Below, one piece after another: positions 47,520-57,063 of a stretch of DNA of 64,000 bases. The translations under genes and the position numbers were made by a program. The notes beneath the pieces were generated by a model that did not search any database, was not told where the DNA came from, and was given only the letters and a program-made list of their open reading frames with translations. The first letter of the stretch is position 1. Every line of letters starts with the position of its first letter. This stretch comes from Phocaeicola_A sp045647865 (GTDB lineage: Bacteria; Bacteroidota; Bacteroidia; Bacteroidales; Bacteroidaceae), in assembly GCA_045647865.1 (NCBI GenBank), contig JAZRMW010000023.1:62001-126000 (forward strand), given 5' to 3'.

Positions 47520-50300
47520 ATGATGAAGAAAATTTTTAGTAAGTACTTCGTGGTAGCGGTGGTTGCCGTAGCCATGGGATGTATCTCTTCTTGTAAAGAC
47601 TTCGAAGATGAGATGTATTCGGAACTGAAAGGTCAGGATGTGGCCTTGAAAGCTGACTTGGATGCGCAGATTGGCAAACTCCGTCAGGAAATGAAAGATA
47701 GCGTGCAGAAGGCTCGTGAGGAACGTGAGGCTTTGCAGACTGCATTGAATAATCACATTGCTTATGCAGAAGCTACATACGCAACTAAAGCAGAATTGGC
47801 TGCAGAGAAAGCAACCCTTGAACAACAGATTGCTGCTGGCGATGCTACATTGCAGACCAAACTCAATGCAACCAATGCTCGTATTGATAGTTTGAACAAT
47901 GAGCTTAATACTAAAATTATTCCTCAAGTTACAGACGCTGTTCGTCGTATTGGAGAGGCAGAAGGTCGTTTGACTACGCTCGAGAAGGATTATGCCAAGA
48001 TTGCTTATGTAGATGACGAAATCCAGAAGGTGAAGGATATGTTTGCTGACTACTATAAGAAAGCTGAGGCAGATGCAGAGTTTGTTGATAATGACGAATT
48101 GCAAGCAGCTTTGAAGGACTTGATGAATAACCAAGAGGCTACAGAGGCTATTACTCAAATTATCAATCAGCAGTTCTATGGTGATGCAGGTGCAACTGGT
48201 ACTCCTATCGCTAATCTCAGTGAGTTGAGAGCATTGGCAGAGAAAGCAGATGAAACAGCTACAGCTAATGCTGCGTCAATTGCTACAATGCAGGAATTGA
48301 TTAACCAAATCAAGCAGTGCAATTGTCCGGTATTGGTTGACAGAGTGGAAGCTTTGGAAAACAAAATGGATTCAATCGAAAAAGTATGCAAGGAATTGGA
48401 AGATAACTTCGCAGTTCTGGAATCTCGCGTAGATACTTTGTCTGGTATCGAAACCACTAAGGCTTTGGCTAATCAGGCTCAGGAAAAGGCAGAACAATTT
48501 GCTAAGGAATATACCGACAAGGCTTTGGATGCAATCCTTGCTTATGTGAATCCTCGTTTCACCAGCATTGAAGAAATGATGGCTGAGTTCTATAATAAGA
48601 TTGAAAATCAGGCAGATCAGTTGCTCGCTCATGATGCAGACATTGCTGCTCTCAAGGATTCTGTGAATCTGTTGCGTGCAGACCTCACTTCTTTGGAAGA
48701 GCGTGTTGCAAAGAATGCGGAAGATATTGCTGCTTTGACTGAAAAAGTTCAGAACGTAGAGGATGCTTTGAAGAACCGTATCTCAAGCATTGTTCTTCAG
48801 GCTACTAAGAGCCCTGTAATCGGTTACTTCAATATGCCTATGGGCATCAAGTCAAATGTCTTGGCTGCTTACTATGGTGAGGCTATGAACGATGTTTATT
48901 TCCCCACTGTGCGCACTGCTAACTTGATTTCTGGTGCTGCATTTACAGAAAAGGAAGCTGAACTCTTGGGCTTTACTGAAGAAATGTTGTATGGACAAGG
49001 TGATGTCTTGATAGATGAAGCTGAAGGTAATGCCGGAACTCTGTATGTAACAATCAATCCTGCAGAGGTAGATACGACAGGTGTGGATTTCGCTTTGGTA
49101 AATAGCCTTGATGAATCTTCTTATGTAACTTTGGGTGAATTTACTCCGTCTAAAGAGAAGTTGACATTCGGTTATACACGTGCTGGTAACGGTTTTTATG
49201 AAGCTAAGGCTACCATTTCTGCAGAGAATGCAGCCAATGCTAAGATTCGTGTAAAGTTTGATGACGTGAAAGAGCTTGCTTCTGAACTTAAATCTGTACT
49301 TGAAACTCAAAAAGTGGATTTTTTAGCCATTGCTTCAAGTCTTCAGAATATTATAAACGATGTAGCTGATGCAAATGCAGTAAAGGCCTCTTGGACAGAT
49401 AAAATTGGCGACCACAATGTATATTCTGAATATTCTTTGGCAACCATGACTGTTAAGCCATTCTCTTATCAGTTTATGAATACGTTCCATAAGGATAATA
49501 TTTGGGGAATTTCTCGTATTTCAAACTTTATTGATAGAATTATAGGTTCAATAAAGATTGATATGCCTGAAATTTCAATGAAGAATTTTACAATTGAAAA
49601 GATTCATATTGATAATTATGACTCTTCTAAAGGTACTGTTAATGTATTTGTACCAGAATTAGATAAAACTATAACTCTTAATTTAGGGGATGCATATGGG
49701 GATTTCTATATAGATGTAACTAAACCGATTGAAGAAATAAATAAAGAGTTGGAATTTTTAGAAAAAGATTTAAATAATTTGTTGGAACAATTGTATGGTA
49801 TCAACGATGTTGAAAAGTCTATTATTGATGCCAAAAAAGATCTCAAGAATGAACTTAATAAGTATTTAGAGAAATTGAATAACCGTTTATGTAATGTGGT
49901 TAATTCCATTAATGAACGTTTACAGCCTTGCTTGTTGTTGAAAACGACTGATGGTTTAGCTATGTTGAGTCAAGTTAAGAATATGCCGACAAGTCTAACT
50001 GCTACTAATTGTATTGTTGTTCCAACATCTTATACTGGCGAATACCTTGTTCCAGCGTTTAAGAAGTATGTAGCTGTAACTAATGTATTTGACGGTGACG
50101 AAAGTGCTCAGGACGGTTGTGCTGACTGTATTGCAGCTTTGGAGGCTGCTAACAGCGGTGATTTGAACAAGGTGCTTGCAGGTACTACCAACGCTGTTGA
50201 GTTTGCTGGTAAGAGTGGTTACACTTACGAAATTACTTACTCTGCACTTGATTACAGTGGTAAGTATTCTAATGTGAAGTACTACGTAACAGTGAAGTAA
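47520..50300 (+). CDS. Long coiled-coil lipoprotein, probably surface-exposed
   Basis: A 926-residue lipoprotein. The signal peptide ends at a lipobox (GCISSC, Cys25), and CKDFEDE after it fits the acidic lipoprotein-export signal that sends Bacteroidota lipoproteins to the surface. Residues 40-440 are heptad-rich coiled coil (DVALKADLDAQIGKLRQEMKD; ATLQTKLNATNARIDSLNNEL; LTSLEERVAKNAEDIAALTEKVQNVEDAL). A globular region of unknown fold follows, then a second coiled coil (about 740-795) and a C-terminal domain with two Cys (DGCADCIAAL). Base composition falls in about 49,300-49,990. It precedes an OmpA-family gene with which it may share a transcript. Some relatives are annotated as 'PL29 lyase N-terminal' proteins, which does not prove enzyme activity. 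Confidence 0.75.
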   Translation: MMKKIFSKYFVVAVVAVAMGCISSCKDFEDEMYSELKGQDVALKADLDAQIGKLRQEMKDSVQKAREEREALQTALNNHIAYAEATYATKAELAAEKATLEQQIAAGDATLQTKLNATNARIDSLNNELNTKIIPQVTDAVRRIGEAEGRLTTLEKDYAKIAYVDDEIQKVKDMFADYYKKAEADAEFVDNDELQAALKDLMNNQEATEAITQIINQQFYGDAGATGTPIANLSELRALAEKADETATANAASIATMQELINQIKQCNCPVLVDRVEALENKMDSIEKVCKELEDNFAVLESRVDTLSGIETTKALANQAQEKAEQFAKEYTDKALDAILAYVNPRFTSIEEMMAEFYNKIENQADQLLAHDADIAALKDSVNLLRADLTSLEERVAKNAEDIAALTEKVQNVEDALKNRISSIVLQATKSPVIGYFNMPMGIKSNVLAAYYGEAMNDVYFPTVRTANLISGAAFTEKEAELLGFTEEMLYGQGDVLIDEAEGNAGTLYVTINPAEVDTTGVDFALVNSLDESSYVTLGEFTPSKEKLTFGYTRAGNGFYEAKATISAENAANAKIRVKFDDVKELASELKSVLETQKVDFLAIASSLQNIINDVADANAVKASWTDKIGDHNVYSEYSLATMTVKPFSYQFMNTFHKDNIWGISRISNFIDRIIGSIKIDMPEISMKNFTIEKIHIDNYDSSKGTVNVFVPELDKTITLNLGDAYGDFYIDVTKPIEEINKELEFLEKDLNNLLEQLYGINDVEKSIIDAKKDLKNELNKYLEKLNNRLCNVVNSINERLQPCLLLKTTDGLAMLSQVKNMPTSLTATNCIVVPTSYTGEYLVPAFKKYVAVTNVFDGDESAQDGCADCIAALEAANSGDLNKVLAGTTNAVEFAGKSGYTYEITYSALDYSGKYSNVKYYVTVK

Positions 50301-50321
50301 TCCTTGAGAGAAATATATAAT

Positions 50322-50355
50322 AAGGTAGAGAACAGCCCTTGGCTGTCTCTCCCTT
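50322..50355 (+). terminator. Intercistronic hairpin between the lipoprotein and OmpA-family genes
   Basis: AAGGTAGAGAACAGCC pairs with GGCTGTCTCTCCCTT (50341-50355) around CTT. No T-run follows, so it is probably a processing or stability element within one operon. Confidence 0.65.
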
Positions 50356-50391
50356 ATGAAAATAGAAACAACATTTAAAACATAGAAGCAT

Positions 50392-51525
50392 ATGAAATTC
50401 AAGAAAATGATATTGTCAAGTCTTTTTTTGGGCGCAGCTCTTTGTGTGAGTGCACAAGAAAAGCAGACTGAGGTGGTGGATGCTTTTAATCCCCATTGGT
50501 ATTTGCAGGCTCAGATTGGTGGCCAGCACACTTTAGGTGAAATCGAATTCGGTGAATTGCTTTCTCCGAATGCACAACTTGGTGTAGGATACCACTTTAA
50601 TGAAAATTTGGGTGTCCGTATGAGCGTAAACGCTTGGCAGAGTAAAGCAGGATGGAATTGGAGTCCTGATAATTATACATGGAAATGGAATTATGTTGCT
50701 CCGGCTGCAGATTTGACATTCAATCTCTCTAATTTGTTGTTGGGATACAAGGTTGACCGTAAGTTTAATGTCAGCTGGTTGTTGGGTATAGGTGCCAATA
50801 TCGCATTTGGTAATGATGAAGCTCAAGAAGTAAATGCAGAACTTCATAATATCTATGGAACCAATCCGATTGATAATGGTGAAAACCTTACTCACTTGTG
50901 GGATGGTACAAAGTTCCGTTTGCAAGGACGTACCGGTGTGGCTGTAGATTATAATTTCAACGACCGTTGGAGCATGGGTCTTGAAATCCAGGCCAACATC
51001 ATCAATGACCATTACAACTCAAAGAAAGCTGGTAACTCTGACTGGTATTTCAATGGTTTGTTGGGTGTGAAGTACAATTTGAGCAAGCCTTCTTACAAGA
51101 AGACTGTCGTTGTACCCTCTCCTCGTATCATCGAGCGTGTAATTGAGCGCGTTCCGGCTGAGAAGCCTTCTACTGCTGCTACTGCTGCTGTTGCTCAAGT
51201 GGAAAACATTCGTCGCGATGTATTCTTCAATATCAACTGCACTGAAATCTCTGCTGTAGAAATGCAGAAGGTTAAGGAAATTGCTGACTACTTGAAGAAG
51301 AATCAGCGTGCAGTGGTTGAAATCACTGGTCATGCAGACAAGGGTACTGGTAATGCGAAGATTAACCAGAAGTTGTCAGAAAATCGTGCTAAGGTAGTGG
51401 CTCAAGCTCTTATCAAGAATTATGGTATCGCAGAATCTCGTATTAAGACTGCTGCCAAGGGTGATACTGTTCAGCCTTTCTCAGAAAACGACCTTAATCG
51501 CGTAAGCATTTGTATTGTTAAGTAA
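50392..51525 (+). CDS. OmpA-family outer-membrane protein
   Basis: A 377-residue protein. It has a signal peptide (MKFKKMILSSLFLGAALCVSAQ), an N-terminal eight-strand barrel region (about 30-235; HWYLQAQIGGQHTLGE, GVRMSVNAWQSKAGWNW) and a short linker of Val-Pro-Ala repeats. The C-terminal OmpA peptidoglycan-binding domain spans about 265-377 (RDVFFNINCTEIS...VVEITGHADKGTGNAKINQKLSENRAKVVAQALIKNYGIAESRI). It anchors the outer membrane to the cell wall and may hold the coiled-coil lipoprotein encoded upstream. Codon usage looks like that of highly expressed genes. Confidence 0.92.
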   Translation: MKFKKMILSSLFLGAALCVSAQEKQTEVVDAFNPHWYLQAQIGGQHTLGEIEFGELLSPNAQLGVGYHFNENLGVRMSVNAWQSKAGWNWSPDNYTWKWNYVAPAADLTFNLSNLLLGYKVDRKFNVSWLLGIGANIAFGNDEAQEVNAELHNIYGTNPIDNGENLTHLWDGTKFRLQGRTGVAVDYNFNDRWSMGLEIQANIINDHYNSKKAGNSDWYFNGLLGVKYNLSKPSYKKTVVVPSPRIIERVIERVPAEKPSTAATAAVAQVENIRRDVFFNINCTEISAVEMQKVKEIADYLKKNQRAVVEITGHADKGTGNAKINQKLSENRAKVVAQALIKNYGIAESRIKTAAKGDTVQPFSENDLNRVSICIVK

Positions 51526-51545
51526 TAGTTATATAACTATATAAT

Positions 51546-51588
51546 ACCTGTCCAATGGTCATCATTATGGTCATTGGCAGGTTTTTTT
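51546..51588 (+). terminator. Rho-independent terminator of the OmpA-family gene
   Basis: ACCTGTCCAATGGTCAT pairs with ATGGTCATTGGCAGGT, followed by seven T. Confidence 0.92.
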
Positions 51589-51600
51589 ATGTATTTTGCT

Positions 51601-53298
51601 ATGAAGAAAGTTTTATCTATCATTTTAGTTCTTTGTATGACGGTGTCTGCATGGGCTCAGTTGAACGGTGACGGATATTACCGCATCCGGAATTTGATGT
51701 CTGAGCGCTACATTATCGTGACCGATGATAAAGGTAGTATTGATGCTGCTACTACCTCAGCTGATTTGGGAGCTGTTAAATTGTATAAGAAGTTTGAGAA
51801 TGTAGAAACTGACCCAGGCTCCATTCTTTATATTAAGCAAGTAAATGGTCAATACCGTTTTCAGTGTCAAGGAACTGATACCTATAAAATTATTGGTTAT
51901 GACTTGCAATTGAAGAAATTGTCTGATGGTTCATATCGTGCTTTTCAAGATACTCCTATTGGGCGAATCTTTTTGGCGGATATGGAACGGAGTAGTGTCG
52001 TTGATGGAGCTATGGGAACCAATGATACGGGTACTAATTATCGAAACTGGAACATTTTGCCAGTGAATACTACCGATCAATATTTGGGTCTTGAGCCTGA
52101 ATTGCAGCATGATGGAAGTTTTTATACCACGTTCTATGCTTCATTCCCCTTCACCTTTGCTTCTGCAGGAATGACGGCTTACTATGTTACATTGGTAGAA
52201 AATGGAAAGGCGGTATTCGCAGAGGTGAAAGACAATACAGTACCGGCATCTATGCCTATATTTGTGAAATGTAGTGCAACAGATCCCATTGATAATAAAT
52301 TGAATATTGCTGCCAATTCGGCTAAACTGCCTACGAATAATCTGCTGGGTGGTGTCTATTTTCATAACACCAGTAAGTCACACAAGAATCTCACTCCTTA
52401 TAACCCTGAAACCATGCGTGTATTGGGTGTGACTTCCTCAGGAAAGTTAGGATTTGTGAAAGCAAGCATAGAGAATCTCCCTGCTAACAGGGCTTATCTG
52501 AATGTCCCTGTCGGTACGCCTGATGAAGTAGAACTGATGACTCAGGCAGAGTATGATGCCTATCTTGCCGAAATGAACCGGAAGGTGAATGTCGAAGTTA
52601 CAGCAACTGAAGGTGGATCTGTGACAGGTGGCGGCCAGTATAAGGTGAATACGGAAGTCTCTTTGACGGCTGTTCCTTCTGAAGGATACTATTTTGGTGG
52701 GTGGTCAGATGGAACAAGAGCAAATCCTTATACATTTACAGCAACAGCAGATGTGAAGTTGGAGGCCAAGTTCTATTTGAATAGCTATCGTTTGACTTAT
52801 ATGTTGGACGGTTTGCAATACAGCTCGGAGTTCGTGGATTATGGTACAGCATTAACCCCGAAGGATGCTCCTGTAAAAGAAGGCTATACATTCAGTGGTT
52901 GGGATGGATTGCCCGCCACCATGCCCGCTCAAGATGTCATCGTCAATGGTTCGTTTGCTGTGAACAGCTATACCTTGACTTATATGCTTGATGGTGTAGT
53001 GTATGCTGCAGAGAGTGTGGCATATGGCACAGCATTGACATTGAAGGATGCTCCTGTAAAAGATGGGTATATCTTTAGTGGTTGGAGTGAACTTCCTACT
53101 ACGATGCCGGCTCACGATGTGATAGTTACCGGTCAGTTTGCTAGTAGCATTTCATCCATTCCTACAAATGATTCATTGGTAGATGTCTATTCAGTGCTCG
53201 GTGTTCGCGTAAAAGCGCAGGTGCCTTTGAGGAATCTGAAGGCTGAATTACCTCGTGGTATCTATATCGTGAATGGTCGCAAGGTAGTGATTAAGTAA
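51601..53298 (+). CDS. Secreted InlB-repeat protein with T9SS-like tail
   Basis: A 565-residue secreted protein. It has a signal peptide (MKKVLSIILVLCMTVSAWAQ), an N-terminal region of about 310 residues without a clear family (RIRNLMSERYIIVTDD at the start), and a divergent bacterial repeat (VEVTATEGGSVTGGGQYKVNTEVSLTAVPSEGYYFGGWSDG). Two InlB B-type repeats of 61 residues follow (YGTALTLKDAPVK.GY.FSGW), and the tail (VDVYSVLGVRVKAQVPLRNL...PRGIYIVNGRKVVIK) resembles a T9SS sorting domain. It is probably a surface adhesin or matrix protein. The start at 51601 avoids the terminator region covered by a longer in-frame start at 51574. Confidence 0.78.
   Translation: MKKVLSIILVLCMTVSAWAQLNGDGYYRIRNLMSERYIIVTDDKGSIDAATTSADLGAVKLYKKFENVETDPGSILYIKQVNGQYRFQCQGTDTYKIIGYDLQLKKLSDGSYRAFQDTPIGRIFLADMERSSVVDGAMGTNDTGTNYRNWNILPVNTTDQYLGLEPELQHDGSFYTTFYASFPFTFASAGMTAYYVTLVENGKAVFAEVKDNTVPASMPIFVKCSATDPIDNKLNIAANSAKLPTNNLLGGVYFHNTSKSHKNLTPYNPETMRVLGVTSSGKLGFVKASIENLPANRAYLNVPVGTPDEVELMTQAEYDAYLAEMNRKVNVEVTATEGGSVTGGGQYKVNTEVSLTAVPSEGYYFGGWSDGTRANPYTFTATADVKLEAKFYLNSYRLTYMLDGLQYSSEFVDYGTALTPKDAPVKEGYTFSGWDGLPATMPAQDVIVNGSFAVNSYTLTYMLDGVVYAAESVAYGTALTLKDAPVKDGYIFSGWSELPTTMPAHDVIVTGQFASSISSIPTNDSLVDVYSVLGVRVKAQVPLRNLKAELPRGIYIVNGRKVVIK
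52780..53145 (+). repeat. Two 183-bp in-frame tandem repeats (InlB repeats)
   Basis: The units start at 52780 and 52963 and encode NSYRLTYMLDG... and NSYTLTYMLDG.... DNA identity is high in parts (CTTATATG, GCATT(A/G)AC, AAGGATGCTCCTGTAAAAGA), so copy number could change by recombination. Confidence 0.8.
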
Positions 53299-53300
53299 AA

Positions 53301-53332
53301 GCCCCCTCTAACTCCCCTAAAGGGGAGGGGGA
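53301..53332. terminator. GC-rich hairpin, REP-like
   Basis: CTCCCC-TAAA-GGGGAG with flanking CCCCCT/GGGGG. It resembles the CCCTCC-type elements at 2681 and 30794 and comes directly after the InlB-repeat gene. Confidence 0.6.
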
Positions 53333-53372
53333 TTGTGCATTGACGAACTCAGACTGAGGTGTGTCAAAAATA

Positions 53373-53453
53373 ATTTTAGGCACGGATTACATGGATTAAC
53401 GCGGATTTCCCTTTGGGGAGGTTATATTTTTCCGTGTAATCTGTGCCTAAAAT
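53373..53453. repeat. Dyad element, CGCGGATTA family
   Basis: The left arm 53373-53395 (ATTTTAGGCACGGATTACA...) pairs over 23 bases with 53431-53453 (...TGTAATCTGTGCCTAAAAT), with only two G-U type differences. The loop contains CCCTTTGGGG, as in the copy at 60969-61068. It lies between convergent genes. Confidence 0.8.
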
Positions 53454-53462
53454 CAAATGAGC

Positions 53463-54452
53463 TCAATACAATCTGCGTGCAACGCGCAATTCAATGACGG
53501 GAAATACTCTGAACTTCTTGGCAATATCTACATAGTTGCCAACTTTCCCATATACCTTTTTCATATCTTTGGTCAAATTGGTCCCGTCGTGAGTGATGAC
53601 GTCCGGGACTCCTCCCCAAAAGAGTATGCCGCAATCGAAGGAGATAGAGTATTTGCTGTCTGTATTCATCATGGAACTGCCATAGCCGAGTCCCAGATAC
53701 GGGCGGAAACTGTTCACTTTCATTTTGGCTTTGGCCATGCTGTTTTCGTCTGGAGTCATCCGGTAAGAGCTCCCGTCTTTAAACTTGCCGAGGTTAATGC
53801 CCATACGGCCAGAATTCATAATTTCGTATTGTTCTTCAGTTACATATACCGCAGTTTCTCCAGATATGAATAAAGGAAGGTCGTTATTGTATTTGTCACA
53901 GATTATAGGACTTAATTTATCATACAGTTTATTGTATATCCCTATAGCCACCAATGAGGGCATGTCCTCTGTGGTATTGACAGCTTCTGCTATTTTTGAA
54001 GGCCCCCAATAGAAACCGGCGGTCAAGTGCCAGCGTTTGTTTTGCAGGGGAAAGATGTCCACCATAAATTTGAAGTTGCAGAATGTCGGTTCTCCCACCA
54101 TGTCTGCCTTATTGTCCACTTTGTATCCTGTGAATTGTTCCAGCATTCCTGACAGCCTTTCGAATTTTTCAGCTTGCGTCATGCCTCCTTTGCTGTCACC
54201 GATTTCAATGGGGAATTCCATGTTATATTTAAACTTGGGAACATAGGTGAAACCTGCCCGAAGTCTGAGCATGTTGTTGACAGGGGCGGCAAAATCAATA
54301 CCAACACCTGTACTTCCGGCTGTGAGTGCCACGTCCATTTTGTTGAAAAAAGCGTTTTCTTTGTGTGGCAATTTTTCTGTGAAAGTAGATTGTGCAAGCA
54401 GTTGTGTACTAATGGTTGCCAGGCATAATAGTGCAGTAATAATTTTCTTCAT
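53463..54452 (-). CDS. Outer-membrane beta-barrel protein of unknown function
   Basis: A 329-residue exported protein. It has a signal peptide (MKKIITALLCLATISTQLLAQ) and amphipathic strands (MDVALTAGSTGVGIDFAAPV; MLRLRAGFTYVP; WHLTAGFYWG; FRPYLGLGYGSSM; YSISFDCGILFWGG) that suggest an outer-membrane barrel ending VIELRVARRLY. I know of no named function; similar proteins are common in Bacteroidales. ATG 54452 was chosen over 54533, since a TACCTTTG element (54486-54479, minus) lies between them. It is divergent from porP. Confidence 0.72.
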   Translation of the reverse strand: MKKIITALLCLATISTQLLAQSTFTEKLPHKENAFFNKMDVALTAGSTGVGIDFAAPVNNMLRLRAGFTYVPKFKYNMEFPIEIGDSKGGMTQAEKFERLSGMLEQFTGYKVDNKADMVGEPTFCNFKFMVDIFPLQNKRWHLTAGFYWGPSKIAEAVNTTEDMPSLVAIGIYNKLYDKLSPIICDKYNNDLPLFISGETAVYVTEEQYEIMNSGRMGINLGKFKDGSSYRMTPDENSMAKAKMKVNSFRPYLGLGYGSSMMNTDSKYSISFDCGILFWGGVPDVITHDGTNLTKDMKKVYGKVGNYVDIAKKFRVFPVIELRVARRLY

Positions 54453-54478
54453 ATTCGTAATGGATTGCATTTGTGCGG

Positions 54479-54486
54479 CAAAGGTA
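54479..54486 (-). promoter_or_regulatory. -7 promoter element of the beta-barrel gene
   Basis: CAAAGGTA on the plus strand is TACCTTTG on the minus strand, 27 bp before ATG 54452. No TTTG is found at the expected -33 position, where a half-copy of the GTGTAATCCGCG dyad lies instead. Confidence 0.55.
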
Positions 54487-54575
54487 AAGATAAAAATTGA
54501 AATAATCTGTGTAATCCGCGAAATCCGTATCAAATTAGATGCAATAATTTGTTTGATTTTTCGTTCATTGTCTTG

Positions 54576-55532
54576 ATGAAGACCCTCAAATACATATTGG
54601 TAGGCTTACTTTTGGGCTGTGTTGGACAGTTGAAAGCTCAGTTTGATGCTCACTTTGGGCATTATTGGGCATTGCAATCCTATTTCAATCCAGCCAGTAT
54701 TGGTACGAGTGGTCGTTTGAACATTACAGGTACTTACAGTTCGCAATTGTCTGGATTTACCCGTGGTGCCGAGACTATGTATTTCTCCGGAGACATGCCT
54801 TTGCCCGTGGCCAATCAGAGTCATAATGTTGGAGTTGCTTTATTTAATGAGACGATTGGTCTGTTTTCCAATCAGCGTCTATTTATGCAATATGCCTTCC
54901 GCGCCAAGAAATTGTGGGGTGGCCGTTTGTCTGGAGGTGTACAGATAGGTTTGTTGAGCGAGAAATTCGATGGAAGTGAATTGGAGTTTGGAGATGCTGA
55001 AGGCTCTGCTACCAATGACCCTGCTTTCCCGTCTTCTGAGGCTGAAGGTTCCGGGCTTGATATTGGAGCTGGTTTGCATTATATCCATCCGCTTTTTTAT
55101 GTGGGTTTTTCTGCTTTGCATCTCAATTCGCCGGAGATATTATTGGCTGAAACGAATGAATTTCAGATAAGTCCGTCGTTTTATTTGTCGGGTGGATGCA
55201 ATATTCAGTTAAAAAATCCGTTATTGTCGATACAGCCTTCTTTCCTCTTGCAGTCAGATGGGGTCAGTTTTCGTTCTGACATAACGGGACGCATTACTTA
55301 TACCTATGACGGTAAGAGTTATTACGGCGGATTGGGATATAGTCCCTCCATCTCATGCTCATTCTTGATTGGCGGGACATTCCAAGGCATCAATGTAGGT
55401 TATGCTTACGAGATGTTTACCAGTGGGATTGGGGTTGGCAATGGAAATCACAATCTGTTTGTCGGTTATCAGATGGATGTGGATTTCTTCAAAAAAGGAA
55501 AGAATAGACATAAGAGTATAAGGATATTGTAA
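54576..55532 (+). CDS. porP: Type IX secretion system outer-membrane protein PorP/SprF
   Basis: A 318-residue outer-membrane protein. The signal peptide (MKTLKYILVGLLLGCVGQLKAQ) is followed by the family opening FDAHFGHYWALQSYFNPASIGTSGRLNITGTYSSQLSGF (the PorP/SprF NPAxxG pattern). Barrel-like strands run to the end, and the protein finishes with a basic tail (KKGKNRHKSIRIL). SprF-type proteins help export or attach T9SS cargo and are encoded next to gldK in many species. ATG 54576 was preferred over the in-frame 54549. First gene of the T9SS operon, 3 bp before gldK. Confidence 0.9.
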   Translation: MKTLKYILVGLLLGCVGQLKAQFDAHFGHYWALQSYFNPASIGTSGRLNITGTYSSQLSGFTRGAETMYFSGDMPLPVANQSHNVGVALFNETIGLFSNQRLFMQYAFRAKKLWGGRLSGGVQIGLLSEKFDGSELEFGDAEGSATNDPAFPSSEAEGSGLDIGAGLHYIHPLFYVGFSALHLNSPEILLAETNEFQISPSFYLSGGCNIQLKNPLLSIQPSFLLQSDGVSFRSDITGRITYTYDGKSYYGGLGYSPSISCSFLIGGTFQGINVGYAYEMFTSGIGVGNGNHNLFVGYQMDVDFFKKGKNRHKSIRIL

Positions 55533-55535
55533 ACA

Positions 55536-56969
55536 ATGAAAAAAACTTGGATCATATTAAGTTTGCTTGTAGCGGTTTTGTTCACCTCTTGCATGGGTGG
55601 TGGAAAAAATGCGATGGCTGCTGGTGGTGAACTGACGGGTGTCAGTGGATATGCTGTCAGTGAACCGGCTCCGTATGGCATGGTGCTGATTGAGCGTGGT
55701 TCATTGAAGGTCGGTACTGATGAATTGGATAGTTTGTGGGGGACGATGATTCCTTCTAAAGAGATTTCAGTGGATGCTTTTTGGATGGATGATACGGAAG
55801 TGACTAATGCTGAATATCGTCAGTTTGTCTATTGGGTACGTGACTCTATCATCCGTGAGCGTTTGGCTGATCCTGCATACGGTGGTGATGAGACCTTCAA
55901 GATTGAAGAGGATGAGTATGGCGAACCTGTCACTCCGCATCTCAATTGGAAAAAGAAAATTCCTTGGAAAAAACCGACAGAGGATGAACAGCGTGCTATT
56001 GAAAGTGTCTATAAGAGACACCCGATTGACGGAACCAAAATGTTGGATGCCAGTCAGATGAACTATCGCTATGAGGTATTTGATTATGTACAGGCTGCTC
56101 TTCGTCGTAATCGTTTGGATCCAGCTGAGCGTAATCGCAATACGGATGTGGCTGTTAATCCCGAAGAGGTGGTTATGATTTCTAAGGATACGGCTTATAT
56201 TGACGAAGACGGACGTATCGTACGTGAAACCATTACCCGTCCGCTCACAGGGTTGCATGACTTCTTGAATACCTACATCGTTAATATTTATCCTGATACG
56301 ACATGTTGGGTAAATGATTTCCAGAATGTGGAGAATGAGTCTTACATGCGCCTTTATTTCAATCACCCTAATTATAGCCAATATCCTGTGGTAGGTGTCA
56401 GCTGGGAACAGGCCAATGCTTTCTGTGCATGGCGTACCAATTTCTTGATGAGTGGACTTGGCAAGGCTGCCCAGTATATTCAGCGTTATCGTCTGCCGAC
56501 TGAAATCGAGTGGGAATATGCTGCCCGCGGAAAGAATGGCAATCCATTCCCTTGGGAAGAGGAAGGGGCCAAGTCTGACGATGGATGCTACTATGCCAAT
56601 TTCAAGCCTGACCGTGGTGATTATACCAAAGATGGCAATCTTATTACTTCTCGTGTAGGAACTTATAGTGCCAATTCCAATGGCCTTTATGATATGGCAG
56701 GAAACGTTGCAGAATGGACTTCGACCGTTTATACCGAAGCTGGTGTGTTGTCTATGGGCGATATCAATCCGAACATCAATTATAATGCGGCCAAGGAGGA
56801 CCCCTATAAGATGAAGAAGAAGAGTGTGCGTGGAGGGTCGTGGAAAGATCCTGAAACCTTCATACGCTCTGCATGGCGAACTTATGAATATCAGAATGAA
56901 ACACGTTCGTATATAGGCTTCCGTTGCGTGCGTACACAAGTTTCTAACAGTAACAGAAAACAAAGATGA
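55536..56969 (+). CDS. gldK: Type IX secretion system lipoprotein GldK/PorK
   Basis: A 477-residue lipoprotein (MKKTWIILSLLVAVLFTSC, Cys19). The body is a formylglycine-generating-enzyme-like fold (FGE/sulfatase-modifying factor): YGMVLIERGSLKVGT, FWMDDTEVTNAEYRQFVYWV, VVGVSWEQANAFCAWRTNF, RLPTEIEWEYAARGKNGNPFPW, GLYDMAGNVAEWTS, SVRGGSWKD and SYIGFRCVRT. GldK/PorK forms with GldN the periplasmic ring attached to the outer membrane. The position after porP and before gldL separates it from GldJ, which shares the fold. Confidence 0.95.
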   Translation: MKKTWIILSLLVAVLFTSCMGGGKNAMAAGGELTGVSGYAVSEPAPYGMVLIERGSLKVGTDELDSLWGTMIPSKEISVDAFWMDDTEVTNAEYRQFVYWVRDSIIRERLADPAYGGDETFKIEEDEYGEPVTPHLNWKKKIPWKKPTEDEQRAIESVYKRHPIDGTKMLDASQMNYRYEVFDYVQAALRRNRLDPAERNRNTDVAVNPEEVVMISKDTAYIDEDGRIVRETITRPLTGLHDFLNTYIVNIYPDTTCWVNDFQNVENESYMRLYFNHPNYSQYPVVGVSWEQANAFCAWRTNFLMSGLGKAAQYIQRYRLPTEIEWEYAARGKNGNPFPWEEEGAKSDDGCYYANFKPDRGDYTKDGNLITSRVGTYSANSNGLYDMAGNVAEWTSTVYTEAGVLSMGDINPNINYNAAKEDPYKMKKKSVRGGSWKDPETFIRSAWRTYEYQNETRSYIGFRCVRTQVSNSNRKQR

Positions 56970-57063
56970 TAGTCATGTGCCAATGTACAAAGCCTATATG
57001 GGTTGAGAGTCAGTGGCGACATTAGCACATTAAATAAATTACATAAGCAAATTAAAAATTATC

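Noticed and set aside
55767..56963. A 398-codon minus-strand frame antisense to gldK
   Set aside because: It is rich in Ile/His/Arg from reversed codons, has no recognisable domain, and gldK is certain.
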